From NCBI GenBank assembly GCA_965237855.1, contig CBDEGK010000003.1:558001-622000 (forward strand): a stretch of 64,000 nt of DNA, read 5' to 3'. Below, piece after piece: positions 52,246 through 59,518 of this stretch. Position 1 is the stretch's first letter. The number at the start of each line of letters is the position of its first letter. The translations under genes and the position numbers were made by a program. The notes under the pieces were generated by a model. It was not told the origin of the DNA. It did not search any database and saw nothing but the letters and a program-made list of their open reading frames with translations. Origin of the DNA: CBDEGK01 sp965237855 (GTDB lineage: Bacteria > Pseudomonadota > Gammaproteobacteria > Pseudomonadales > Halieaceae).

Positions 52246-52945
52246 TTATAGCCACTTGCCCTTGCGGGCCGGCGACTGGGTGCTTGACCTCGGTTGTGGT
52301 GAGGGGCGTCATGTTATTTCCGCCTATGCAGAAGCGGCTGTGAACGCGGTCGGTGTGGACCTATGTCTAGAGGATCTGCAGACCACCGCGGAAAAGTACG
52401 AGGATTTTGCCGAACCGGATAACCTCTCCAAGAGCTTCGGCCTGGCATCCGCCAATGCCCTCGAGTTACCCTTTGCCAACGACACCTTCGACCGGGTGAT
52501 CTGCTCAGAAGTGTTGGAGCATATTCCCGATTACGAGAGCGCACTGCGAGAAATCGAGCGAGTGCTGCGCCCGGGTGGGCTGCTTTGTGCGTCGGTGCCT
52601 CGGCGCTGGCCGGAACGCATCTGCTGGGCTTTGAGTGAAGCCTATCACCTGGTGCCCGGCGGCCATCTGCGCATATTCCGAGCGCCAGAATTGCGGCGTG
52701 AAATTGAGACACTGGGTTTCAGCCATTACCACCGCCATTGGGCTCATGCCCTGCATGCGCCATTTTGGTGGCTCAAGTGCCTGTTCTGGTCGACCCAGGA
52801 CAACAACCTGCTGCTGCGTTGGTACCATCGGCTGCTGGTATGGGACCTGATGGAAAGGCCCTGGCTCACCCGTACCATGGAGCGCTTGTTGAACCCCTTG
52901 ATGGGCAAGAGTGTTGTGATGTATTTCCGCAAGGGAGCTGTTTGA
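52232..52945 (+). CDS. Class I SAM-dependent methyltransferase
   Basis: A 237-residue methyltransferase with SAM motif I V-L-D19-L-G-C-G-E24-G near the very start, an acidic motif II (G-V-D-L-C), and the post-motif C-S-E-V-L-E-H-I-P-D typical of the UbiE/Methyltransf_11 group. The C-terminal 90 residues are Trp/His-rich (H-W-A-H-A-L-H-A-P-F-W-W-L-K) and probably shape acceptor binding. Translation is coupled to the glycosyltransferase (14-bp overlap) and to the next gene (TGATG). The acceptor is unknown. Confidence 0.88.
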   Translation: MQTVDYSHLPLRAGDWVLDLGCGEGRHVISAYAEAAVNAVGVDLCLEDLQTTAEKYEDFAEPDNLSKSFGLASANALELPFANDTFDRVICSEVLEHIPDYESALREIERVLRPGGLLCASVPRRWPERICWALSEAYHLVPGGHLRIFRAPELRREIETLGFSHYHRHWAHALHAPFWWLKCLFWSTQDNNLLLRWYHRLLVWDLMERPWLTRTMERLLNPLMGKSVVMYFRKGAV

Positions 52946-54021
52946 TGTCGGGACTCTATTTAAGCCGTGGTTTGTTTCCACACGATTTCTTGCGGCCCAC
53001 CATCGACTTTATCCTGCGCACGCAGCAGCAAAGCGGGGAGATACCCTGGTTTGAAGGTGGCCACAGTGACCCCTGGGATCACGTGGAAGCGGCCATGGGC
53101 CTGAGCATTGGCGGGGAATACGACGCCGCCGTGCGCGCCTACCGCTGGCTGGCAGACACGCAATTGGCTGATGGCAGCTGGTGGGCGGGTTATCGCGGCG
53201 TGGAAGTGGACAACGGCGAACGCCGTGAAACCAACTTTGTCGCCTACTTTGCCACCGGCATTTGGCACCACTACCTGATCAGCCGCGATATCGATTTCCT
53301 GCGGGAGATGTGGCCGGTCATGGAGCGGGCGATTGGATTCGTACTCATTCTGCAAACCCGCCACGGGGATATTCACTGGGCGGTTAGCGCCGACAACAGC
53401 GCTCGAGAGGATGCCCTGGTTACCGGTTGCTCTTCTATCTATAAGAGCCTCGAATGTGCCCATAACGTGGCGGTTACGCTGGGACATCAACGACCTGAAT
53501 GGCTGCGGGCTAGATCGGCATTGGGTGACGCCCTGCGCCATAAACCGGAGCGCTTTGACCGGACCTGGGAGAGTAAAGCGCGCTACTCCATGGATTGGTT
53601 CTACCCGGCCCTGAGCGGGGTGCTGACGCCACGCGAAGCACGCGAGCGCATTGCCGAGCGCTGGGATGAGTTCATTGAAGATGGCATGGGTTGTCGTTGT
53701 GTCTCCGATGAACCCTGGGTTACGGTTGCTGAGAGCTGCGAGTTGGTGATGGCACTGCTGGCCGCTGGCGACCATGCCCGCGCCGTGCAACTCTACAGCT
53801 GGCTACATCAGTGGCGCCTTGACGATGGTTCCTATTGGACTGGCTATCAGTTTGTGGAGGACCTCATGTGGCCTGATGAGAAGCCCACCTGGACTGCGGG
53901 AGCGATCATGCTGGCGGCAGATGCCCTGACCGAGTACACCGCAGCTTCAACCCTGTTCCAGCAAGTGAATCTGCTGGAGCTGGAGGATGAAGATCAGCGC
54001 AGGCTACAGCCGGCGCAATAG
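52945..54021 (+). CDS. Alpha/alpha-toroid (prenyltransferase-like) protein
   Basis: A 358-residue protein whose ATG shares TGATG with the preceding stop. It contains repeated helical hairpins with QW-like motifs: T-Q-L-A-D-G-S-W-W-A-G-Y near 72-82 and D-D-G-S-Y-W-T-G-Y near 292-300, plus many Trp and acidic residues. This is the signature of the alpha/alpha-toroid fold shared by terpene cyclases, protein prenyltransferases and some glycosidases. Catalytic D-x-D-D of terpene cyclases is not present, and I cannot name the reaction. The context (glycosyltransferase and two methyltransferases) suggests a glycan or glycolipid substrate. The end overlaps the convergent methyltransferase by 18 bp. 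Confidence 0.7.
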   Translation: MSGLYLSRGLFPHDFLRPTIDFILRTQQQSGEIPWFEGGHSDPWDHVEAAMGLSIGGEYDAAVRAYRWLADTQLADGSWWAGYRGVEVDNGERRETNFVAYFATGIWHHYLISRDIDFLREMWPVMERAIGFVLILQTRHGDIHWAVSADNSAREDALVTGCSSIYKSLECAHNVAVTLGHQRPEWLRARSALGDALRHKPERFDRTWESKARYSMDWFYPALSGVLTPREARERIAERWDEFIEDGMGCRCVSDEPWVTVAESCELVMALLAAGDHARAVQLYSWLHQWRLDDGSYWTGYQFVEDLMWPDEKPTWTAGAIMLAADALTEYTAASTLFQQVNLLELEDEDQRRLQPAQ

Positions 54022-54618
54022 CGCCAGGGTTTCCACTCTCTCGATTTCTTCGAACAAGCCCGACTCCAGCGCCAGGCGGTAGACCGCGTAGGGCGCGTGT
54101 CCGCCTTTGCTGGCGTCCGGGAACACATCGTGGATGGCGAGGATGCCGTCGCGCAGTATATGCCCTGCCCAGCAGCGGTAGTCGGTGAGCGCGGCCTCAA
54201 GACTGTGCCCACCATCGATAAATACCATGGACAGCGACGTGTTCCAGTAGCGGGCGGCCTGTTCTGAACTCGAAACCAACGGGATGACATATTCATTCAT
54301 GCCCGCAGCACGGATATTGCGACGAAATTCGCGAAACGAGTCGAATACATCGGCTTCAGCATCAAACAAATCGGGGTCGTGGAAAAACTCACCCTTCTGA
54401 TGCTCTTCAGACCCGGCGTGGTGATCCAGAGCGTAAACCAGACTGCCGTGTTCTGCGCAAGCCATAGCCAGGCAAATGGTCGATTTTCCACAGTAGCTGC
54501 CGATTTCAAGCACGGGCCCGCGTTCGCAGGCGTTACCGGCCATTGTATAGAGGGTCTCGGCTTCGGCGTCAGTGAGAAATCCCTTGACCTGGTTCAGGTC
54601 AAGGGGCGGTTTAAACAT
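54004..54618 (-). CDS. Class I SAM-dependent methyltransferase (Methyltransf_24/CmcI-like)
   Basis: A 204-residue methyltransferase with the loop V-L-E38-I-G-S-Y-C-G-K45-S-T and the metal-site-like F-I-D-G-G-H-S, the pattern of Methyltransf_24 / CmcI-related O-methyltransferases. Downstream A-I-H-D-V-F-P completes the metal-binding set seen in that family. On the minus strand, converging on the alpha/alpha-toroid gene with an 18-bp overlap. tolC lies upstream of it on the same strand, with its stop 9 bp before the start. Probably part of the same surface-sugar locus, although on the other strand. Confidence 0.85.
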   Translation of the reverse strand: MFKPPLDLNQVKGFLTDAEAETLYTMAGNACERGPVLEIGSYCGKSTICLAMACAEHGSLVYALDHHAGSEEHQKGEFFHDPDLFDAEADVFDSFREFRRNIRAAGMNEYVIPLVSSSEQAARYWNTSLSMVFIDGGHSLEAALTDYRCWAGHILRDGILAIHDVFPDASKGGHAPYAVYRLALESGLFEEIERVETLALLRRL

Positions 54619-54626
54619 AGGGCTAC

Positions 54627-56072
54627 CTACTCGTTGCTGGTGGGGTAGGGAGTGCCGGTGCTGCGGCTGGCGGTAGGAGCGGCCGGCGCCACCAGGAAGC
54701 TTTCCAGGCGATAAATGTCTTCCGGATTCAGGGTGCCCGCCTGCTGCTTCAGTCGCAGGATGTTATTGACATAGTCAAAGCGCGCATTGGCGTAATCCCG
54801 CCTGGCGGAGAACAGGGTGTTCTGGGCATCGAGCACATCAACAATATTCCGCGTGCCGACTTCGTAGCCAGCGGTGGTGGCATCCAGTGCGCTTTGGGAA
54901 GAGATAATGCTCTGCTTGCGCGCCGCCACCCGGGCGACATCACTGATCACTGTCATGTGTAGTGAGCGGGTATTGGTCACGGTATTGCGCATCAGGTTGA
55001 TGCGGTTTTCCTGGGCGGCGATGTAGTTTTGTGCGGCCTGTCGCCTGTTCGCACTAATCCTGCCGCCGCTGTACAACGGCAGATCGATGCGTACAGAGAT
55101 GACCTCCTGCTCGGTTTCCTGATTGGGGGAGAGATCAAAGGCTGATGAGGGTACCCGGGTTAGATCTCCCTCGTTCTCGTAATCAGAATACGAGAGATGG
55201 CCGCTAATTTTGGGCATATGCTCCATTTTGTTGGCCTTGGCGCTTTGGCGGGCCGCTTGTTCTTGGAAGCTGGCGGCCTTCAGGCGGAAATTATTCTGCA
55301 GGGCAAATTCGACCCAGTCGCTGCGGGCTTCGGGTTCTGGCTTATTGACTTCAAAATCGGGAGACAGCAAATGCAGGTTGGAATGATACTGGCTGGTTAA
55401 TACCGACAGTCTTTCCAGGGCAACGTTGACGTTGTTCTCATTAACAATGCGCTCAACTTGCGCCAGGTCGTAGGCAGCCTGGGCTTCATGGACATCAGTA
55501 ATGGCGATGAGGCCCACTTCGAAACGTTGCTGAGTCTGTTCCAGTTGCCGCAGGAAGGCGCGTTCGCGTGCAAGCGAGGCTTCAAGGTTCTCCTGGGATC
55601 GTAATACACCGAGGTAAACCTCCACCACCCGCACGATCAAGTCCTGTTGATCGGCGGCGAAAGTGGCTTCAGCCTGGGCGCTGGTTTCTTTGCCGGCCTG
55701 GAAGCTGAACCAGGCCGGCAGGTCAAACAGTGCCTGGTTGAGAGAGACCTGGTAGCCGTCCCGATCGATGTCAGTGTTGGTCAAGCTGTCGACTGGGCCC
55801 AATTGGCCGGTGTCCTCGTCAAAATCAATTGACTCAGACTCAGTGTCGGTATCGGTGTTGGTGTAATCGTAGTTTGCATTGATTTGCGGCAGTAGTGCAG
55901 AGCGACCCAGGTTCTCGGACTCCAGGTTGGCCCGGTAGGTCGCTTCCTGCGCTCTCAGCTGGGCATCGTTTTCCAGTGCCAGCTCGTATATCTCTCTGAG
56001 AGTGTCAGCGCCAGCGATGGATGAGCCCAGTAAAAGGACGCAGCCGATAATGGCTGTGGTAGACCACTTCAT
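54627..56072 (-). CDS. tolC: TolC-family outer-membrane efflux channel
   Basis: TolC forms the trimeric outer-membrane duct for RND, ABC and MFS exporters and type I secretion. The 481-residue precursor starts at the ATG at 56072 with a signal peptide (about 1-23, ending S-I-A-G-A before D-T-L). The first repeat contains L-R-E-I-Y-E-L-A-L-E-N-D, the second Y-E-V-G-T-R-N-I-V-D-V-L-D-A-Q, and the C-terminus is L-x-x-E-D-I-Y-R-L-E-S-F-L. The divergent neighbour DUF1249 reflects the E. coli tolC-yqiB-cpdA region. A partner RND pump is partly present at 63165-64000. Confidence 0.93.
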   Translation of the reverse strand: MKWSTTAIIGCVLLLGSSIAGADTLREIYELALENDAQLRAQEATYRANLESENLGRSALLPQINANYDYTNTDTDTESESIDFDEDTGQLGPVDSLTNTDIDRDGYQVSLNQALFDLPAWFSFQAGKETSAQAEATFAADQQDLIVRVVEVYLGVLRSQENLEASLARERAFLRQLEQTQQRFEVGLIAITDVHEAQAAYDLAQVERIVNENNVNVALERLSVLTSQYHSNLHLLSPDFEVNKPEPEARSDWVEFALQNNFRLKAASFQEQAARQSAKANKMEHMPKISGHLSYSDYENEGDLTRVPSSAFDLSPNQETEQEVISVRIDLPLYSGGRISANRRQAAQNYIAAQENRINLMRNTVTNTRSLHMTVISDVARVAARKQSIISSQSALDATTAGYEVGTRNIVDVLDAQNTLFSARRDYANARFDYVNNILRLKQQAGTLNPEDIYRLESFLVAPAAPTASRSTGTPYPTSNE

Positions 56073-56118
56073 GGTGTATTTCCCTACGAAAAAAGAGGTA
56101 TTAAACAACCCAGTGTAG

Positions 56119-56161
56119 CAGCGTTGCGGCCGCCTATGATAGCGCGATGCCGGCAACGCTG
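56119..56161. repeat. Inverted repeat in the tolC upstream region
   Basis: CAGCGTTGC (56119-56127) and GCAACGCTG (56153-56161), perfect 9-bp arms 25 bp apart, 47-89 bp upstream of the tolC ATG. It could be an operator or form a leader hairpin in the tolC transcript. Confidence 0.35.
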
Positions 56162-56221
56162 AAAACATGGAATATCTACGTCATATGTGCAATTGTAGAT
56201 GCTACACTTTTAGTTGAAACC

Positions 56222-56236
56222 ACGCTGAATCAGCGT
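56222..56236. promoter_or_regulatory. 15-bp palindrome before DUF1249
   Basis: ACGCTGA-A-TCAGCGT, perfect 7-bp arms around one base, 26-40 bp upstream of the chosen DUF1249 start and just before its ribosome-binding site. An operator-like half-site arrangement; no regulator is identified. Confidence 0.35.
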
Positions 56237-56261
56237 AGATCTAATAGGGAGAGGGTTGAGC

Positions 56262-56726
56262 TTGAAGCATTCGCAAGCAAACTACTCAATTAACTTGTCG
56301 GCATTGCACGCGACCTGCGAAAGCAATTACTTCCGGCTGCTGCAGTTGTTTCCCGACTATGAAACCAGCAACTTCCGCGAGTTTAAGTTGAGCGGTGGTG
56401 AACGTGTGCGTATAGACATAGTTGAACGCTGTCGGTATACCACCTGCATGAAGGTGCAGCAGCAGGGCGGCCGCAACGGTTGGCTGACCTCCCCCCAGTT
56501 CGAAGTGCGCGTCTATCATGACGCGCGTATGGCCGAGGTGATCGGCTTCCAGTCCCGTCGTCGCGCCGCTGCCCGTTACGAATACCCCAACCCTGATATG
56601 CATGCTCGGGATGAGAAGGCACAGCAGAACCTGTTCCTGGCAGAGTGGCTGGGGCATTGCCTGGAGCAGGGCTGCAGCGTGGAAGAATTTGCCGCCACCT
56701 TGCCCGGGGCCGTGGATGCATCATGA
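56262..56726 (+). CDS. DUF1249 (YqiB-like) protein
   Basis: A 154-residue cytoplasmic protein matching E. coli YqiB in sequence blocks: N-Y-F-R-L near 24, V-E-R-C-R-Y-T-T, V-R-V-Y-H-D-A-R-M-A-E-V, R-Y-E-Y-P-N and R-D-E-K-x-Q-x-N-x-F-L-A-E-W-L. Function unknown. Two in-frame TTG codons compete for the start. 56262 is preferred because G-A-G-G lies 7 bp upstream, whereas 56256 would leave only 2 bp. Its stop overlaps the cpdA ATG (ATGA), as in the conserved yqiB-cpdA pair. Confidence 0.85.
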   Translation: MKHSQANYSINLSALHATCESNYFRLLQLFPDYETSNFREFKLSGGERVRIDIVERCRYTTCMKVQQQGGRNGWLTSPQFEVRVYHDARMAEVIGFQSRRRAAARYEYPNPDMHARDEKAQQNLFLAEWLGHCLEQGCSVEEFAATLPGAVDAS

Positions 56727-57553
56727 GCAGCGAAATTCTTGAGCTGACGGTTGCGTCCGATCCCCTGCGAATCGTACAGATAACCGATACCCATTTGAAT
56801 CACACACCTGGCGGCACACTGCTGGGCCTGGATACTGACTTCAGCCTGCAGGAAGTGATCAAGCTGGTGCGGGCAGAGCGACCGCAGATAGACCTGATAC
56901 TGGCCACCGGTGATATTTCAGATCACGGCAGTGAAGACGCCTACTACCGAGCCCGCGAGTATTTGGACGGCCTGTGTGCCGATGTGGCTTGGCTGGCGGG
57001 CAATCATGACCTGTTAGCCAGTATGCAGGCGATACTTGGCTCTGCGGGGAAATTGGTGCGGGTTATCTATGCCGGCAAATGGCAGATCGTGATGTTGAAC
57101 TCACAGATTCCCGGCGAGGTTGGGGGCGAACTGGGGGCTGAAGAGCTTGCCTGGTTGGAACAGTGCCTGCAGGAGTCGCGCTCCCGTGAACTACACTGCC
57201 TGGTTTGTCTCCATCACCAACCAGTGCCCATGGGGTCGGCCTGGATTGATGAACAGATGGTGCTTAATCACGATGCGTTTTTTAACATCATCGATTGCTT
57301 TCCTCAGGTTCGCGGCGTCTTGTGGGGCCATGTTCATCAGCAGATGGACCTGGCGCGGGGCATTATACAATTGATGTCGACGCCCTCCTCCTGTATCCAG
57401 TTTGCCCGCTCCTGTGACGACTTTAAGGTTGACGACCTCAGTCCGGGCTATCGTTGGCTGGACCTGTATGAGGATGGACGGTTGGAGACGGGCGTGTCCC
57501 GGGTGCAAGGAGTCGAATTTTCAGTGGACCTGGAGTCACAGGGTTATATGTAG
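56723..57553 (+). CDS. cpdA: 3',5'-cyclic-AMP phosphodiesterase CpdA
   Basis: CpdA hydrolyses cAMP and so damps CRP signalling. The 276-residue metallophosphoesterase has all five metal motifs: D22-x-H24, G-D64, G-N94-H95-D, a C-L-H-H-Q-P histidine block and G-H-V-H. The ATG at 56723 overlaps the DUF1249 stop. The yqiA esterase gene that follows cpdA in enterobacteria is absent, and parE begins 79 bp downstream. Confidence 0.93.
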   Translation: MSSEILELTVASDPLRIVQITDTHLNHTPGGTLLGLDTDFSLQEVIKLVRAERPQIDLILATGDISDHGSEDAYYRAREYLDGLCADVAWLAGNHDLLASMQAILGSAGKLVRVIYAGKWQIVMLNSQIPGEVGGELGAEELAWLEQCLQESRSRELHCLVCLHHQPVPMGSAWIDEQMVLNHDAFFNIIDCFPQVRGVLWGHVHQQMDLARGIIQLMSTPSSCIQFARSCDDFKVDDLSPGYRWLDLYEDGRLETGVSRVQGVEFSVDLESQGYM

Positions 57554-57631
57554 GTCACCGCAGCACCACCTATTCTTTTATCAATCGTTCAGGTGCTGCC
57601 AGGCACTACAGTGTGAGAGCAATACAACAGC

Positions 57632-59518
57632 ATGAGTAAATACACCGCAGAAGATATCGAGGTTCTCACCGGCCTCGAACCCGTTCGCAAGCGTCCAGGT
57701 ATGTACACCGATACCACTCGTCCCAATCACCTGGCACAGGAGGTGATTGATAATAGCGTTGATGAAGCCCTGTCTGGCCACGCCGACGAAATTTCCGTGG
57801 TGCTGCACAAAGGCGGCTCCATCACTATTACCGACAACGGTCGCGGAATGCCAGTTGATCAACACCCGCAACAAAAGAAGCCCGGGGTGGAGGTGATCAT
57901 GACCACGCTTCACGCCGGCGGCAAGTTCTCCAATAAGAACTACCAGTTCAGCGGCGGCCTGCACGGCGTCGGGGTATCGGTAGTCAATGCCCTGTCGTCA
58001 GAACTCGAAGTTACCATCCGCCGTGACAGCCAGATCTACCAGATGAGTTTCAAAGGCGGTGATACTGCCAGCGAACTAAAGCCCATCGATAAGTGCGGTT
58101 CACGCAATACCGGCACCGCCATTACCTTTACGCCGGACGGCAAGTATTTCGACTCGGTAAATTTTTCGGTGCCGCGACTCAAGCATGTGCTGCGGGCCAA
58201 GGCGGTGTTGTGCCCGAAGCTCAGGGTCAAGTTCAAAGACGAGGCCAAGAAGGAGACAGAGGAGTGGTATTTCGAGGATGGCCTCACCGACTACCTGCAG
58301 GACGCCACCATTGATTTTCCCGTGGTGCCCGAGGTTCCCTTCGTAGGTAGCTTCAGCGGCACTAATGAGGGTGTTGACTGGGCCATACAGTGGCTGCCTG
58401 AAGGTGGTGAGGTCATTGCGGAAAGTTATGTCAACCTGATACCCACGGCCCTGGGGGGGACCCATGTCAATGGGCTGCGCGCCGGTTTGCTGGATGCCAT
58501 GCGTGATTTTTGCGAGATTCGCAGCTTGCGGCCCCGCGGCGTGAAGCTGACACCGGACGATATCTGGGATCGCTGCGCCTACGTGCTCTCAAGCAAGTTG
58601 GAGGAGCCACAGTTTTCCGGACAAACCAAGGAGCGCCTGTCCTCCCGCGAGGCCGCTGCTTTTGTAAGTGGCGTGGCCAAGGATGCGTTCAGTCTGTGGT
58701 TAAACCAGCACACGGAAGAGGCTGAAAAGCTGGCGGAAATGTGTATCAACAATGCCCAGAGCCGCATGCGCACGGCCAAAAAGGTCGAGCGCAAGCGAGT
58801 CACAGCCGGCCCTGCCCTGCCTGGGAAGTTGGCCGATTGTTCCGGTCAGGACAGTGAACGGGGGGAACTGTTTCTGGTCGAAGGCGATTCCGCCGGTGGC
58901 TCTGCTAAACAGGCCCGGGACCGGGAGTTCCAGGCCATTCTGCCCCTGCGCGGTAAAATTCTGAATACCTGGGAAGTCGATTCCCAGGAGATACTGGCTT
59001 CACAGGAAGTTCACAATATTTCAGTCGCTCTGGGTATCGATCCCGCCAGCAAAGATCTCTCCGGTCTTCGCTATGGCAAGGTGTGCATACTGGCTGATGC
59101 TGATTCCGACGGTCTGCATATCGCCACCCTGATTTGCGCCCTGTTCGTGAAACACTTCCCGGCGTTGGTGAGCGCGGGACACGTGTTTGTCGCGATGCCG
59201 CCCCTGTATCGGATCGATGTGGGCAAGGAGGTGTTCTATGCCCTAGATGAGAGCGAAAAGCAGGGTGTATTGGATCGCATTGAAGCGGAGAAAATGCGTG
59301 GCAAGGTAAATGTGCAGCGCTTCAAGGGTTTGGGTGAGATGAATCCCCTGCAGTTGCGAGAAACCACCATGGATCCCAATACCCGCCGCCTGGTGCGCCT
59401 GGTGGTGGAGGCCGGCGACGGCACCAACAAGATGCTGGATATGCTGCTGGCGAAAAAGCGCTCCCCCGATCGCAAGCAGTGGCTGGAAAAGAAAGGCGAC
59501 CTGGCGGAAGTTGTCTAG
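57632..59518 (+). CDS. parE: DNA topoisomerase IV subunit B ParE
   Basis: ParE is the ATPase subunit that, with ParC, decatenates daughter chromosomes. The 628 residues match ParE length and lack the GyrB insert. The ATP-binding GHKL domain has G-L-E-P-V-R-K-R-P-G-M-Y, D-N-S-V-D-E-A and D-N-G-R-G-M-P. The TOPRIM domain has E417-G-D-S-A-G-G and D489-A-D491-S-D493. parC is not in the window. The stop TAG shares CTAG with the convergent cytochrome gene. Confidence 0.95.
   Translation: MSKYTAEDIEVLTGLEPVRKRPGMYTDTTRPNHLAQEVIDNSVDEALSGHADEISVVLHKGGSITITDNGRGMPVDQHPQQKKPGVEVIMTTLHAGGKFSNKNYQFSGGLHGVGVSVVNALSSELEVTIRRDSQIYQMSFKGGDTASELKPIDKCGSRNTGTAITFTPDGKYFDSVNFSVPRLKHVLRAKAVLCPKLRVKFKDEAKKETEEWYFEDGLTDYLQDATIDFPVVPEVPFVGSFSGTNEGVDWAIQWLPEGGEVIAESYVNLIPTALGGTHVNGLRAGLLDAMRDFCEIRSLRPRGVKLTPDDIWDRCAYVLSSKLEEPQFSGQTKERLSSREAAAFVSGVAKDAFSLWLNQHTEEAEKLAEMCINNAQSRMRTAKKVERKRVTAGPALPGKLADCSGQDSERGELFLVEGDSAGGSAKQARDREFQAILPLRGKILNTWEVDSQEILASQEVHNISVALGIDPASKDLSGLRYGKVCILADADSDGLHIATLICALFVKHFPALVSAGHVFVAMPPLYRIDVGKEVFYALDESEKQGVLDRIEAEKMRGKVNVQRFKGLGEMNPLQLRETTMDPNTRRLVRLVVEAGDGTNKMLDMLLAKKRSPDRKQWLEKKGDLAEVV

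Noticed and set aside
57632..59518. Gene called gyrB
   Set aside because: Length of 628 residues without the GyrB C-terminal insert, plus the cpdA-parE neighbourhood, fits ParE.
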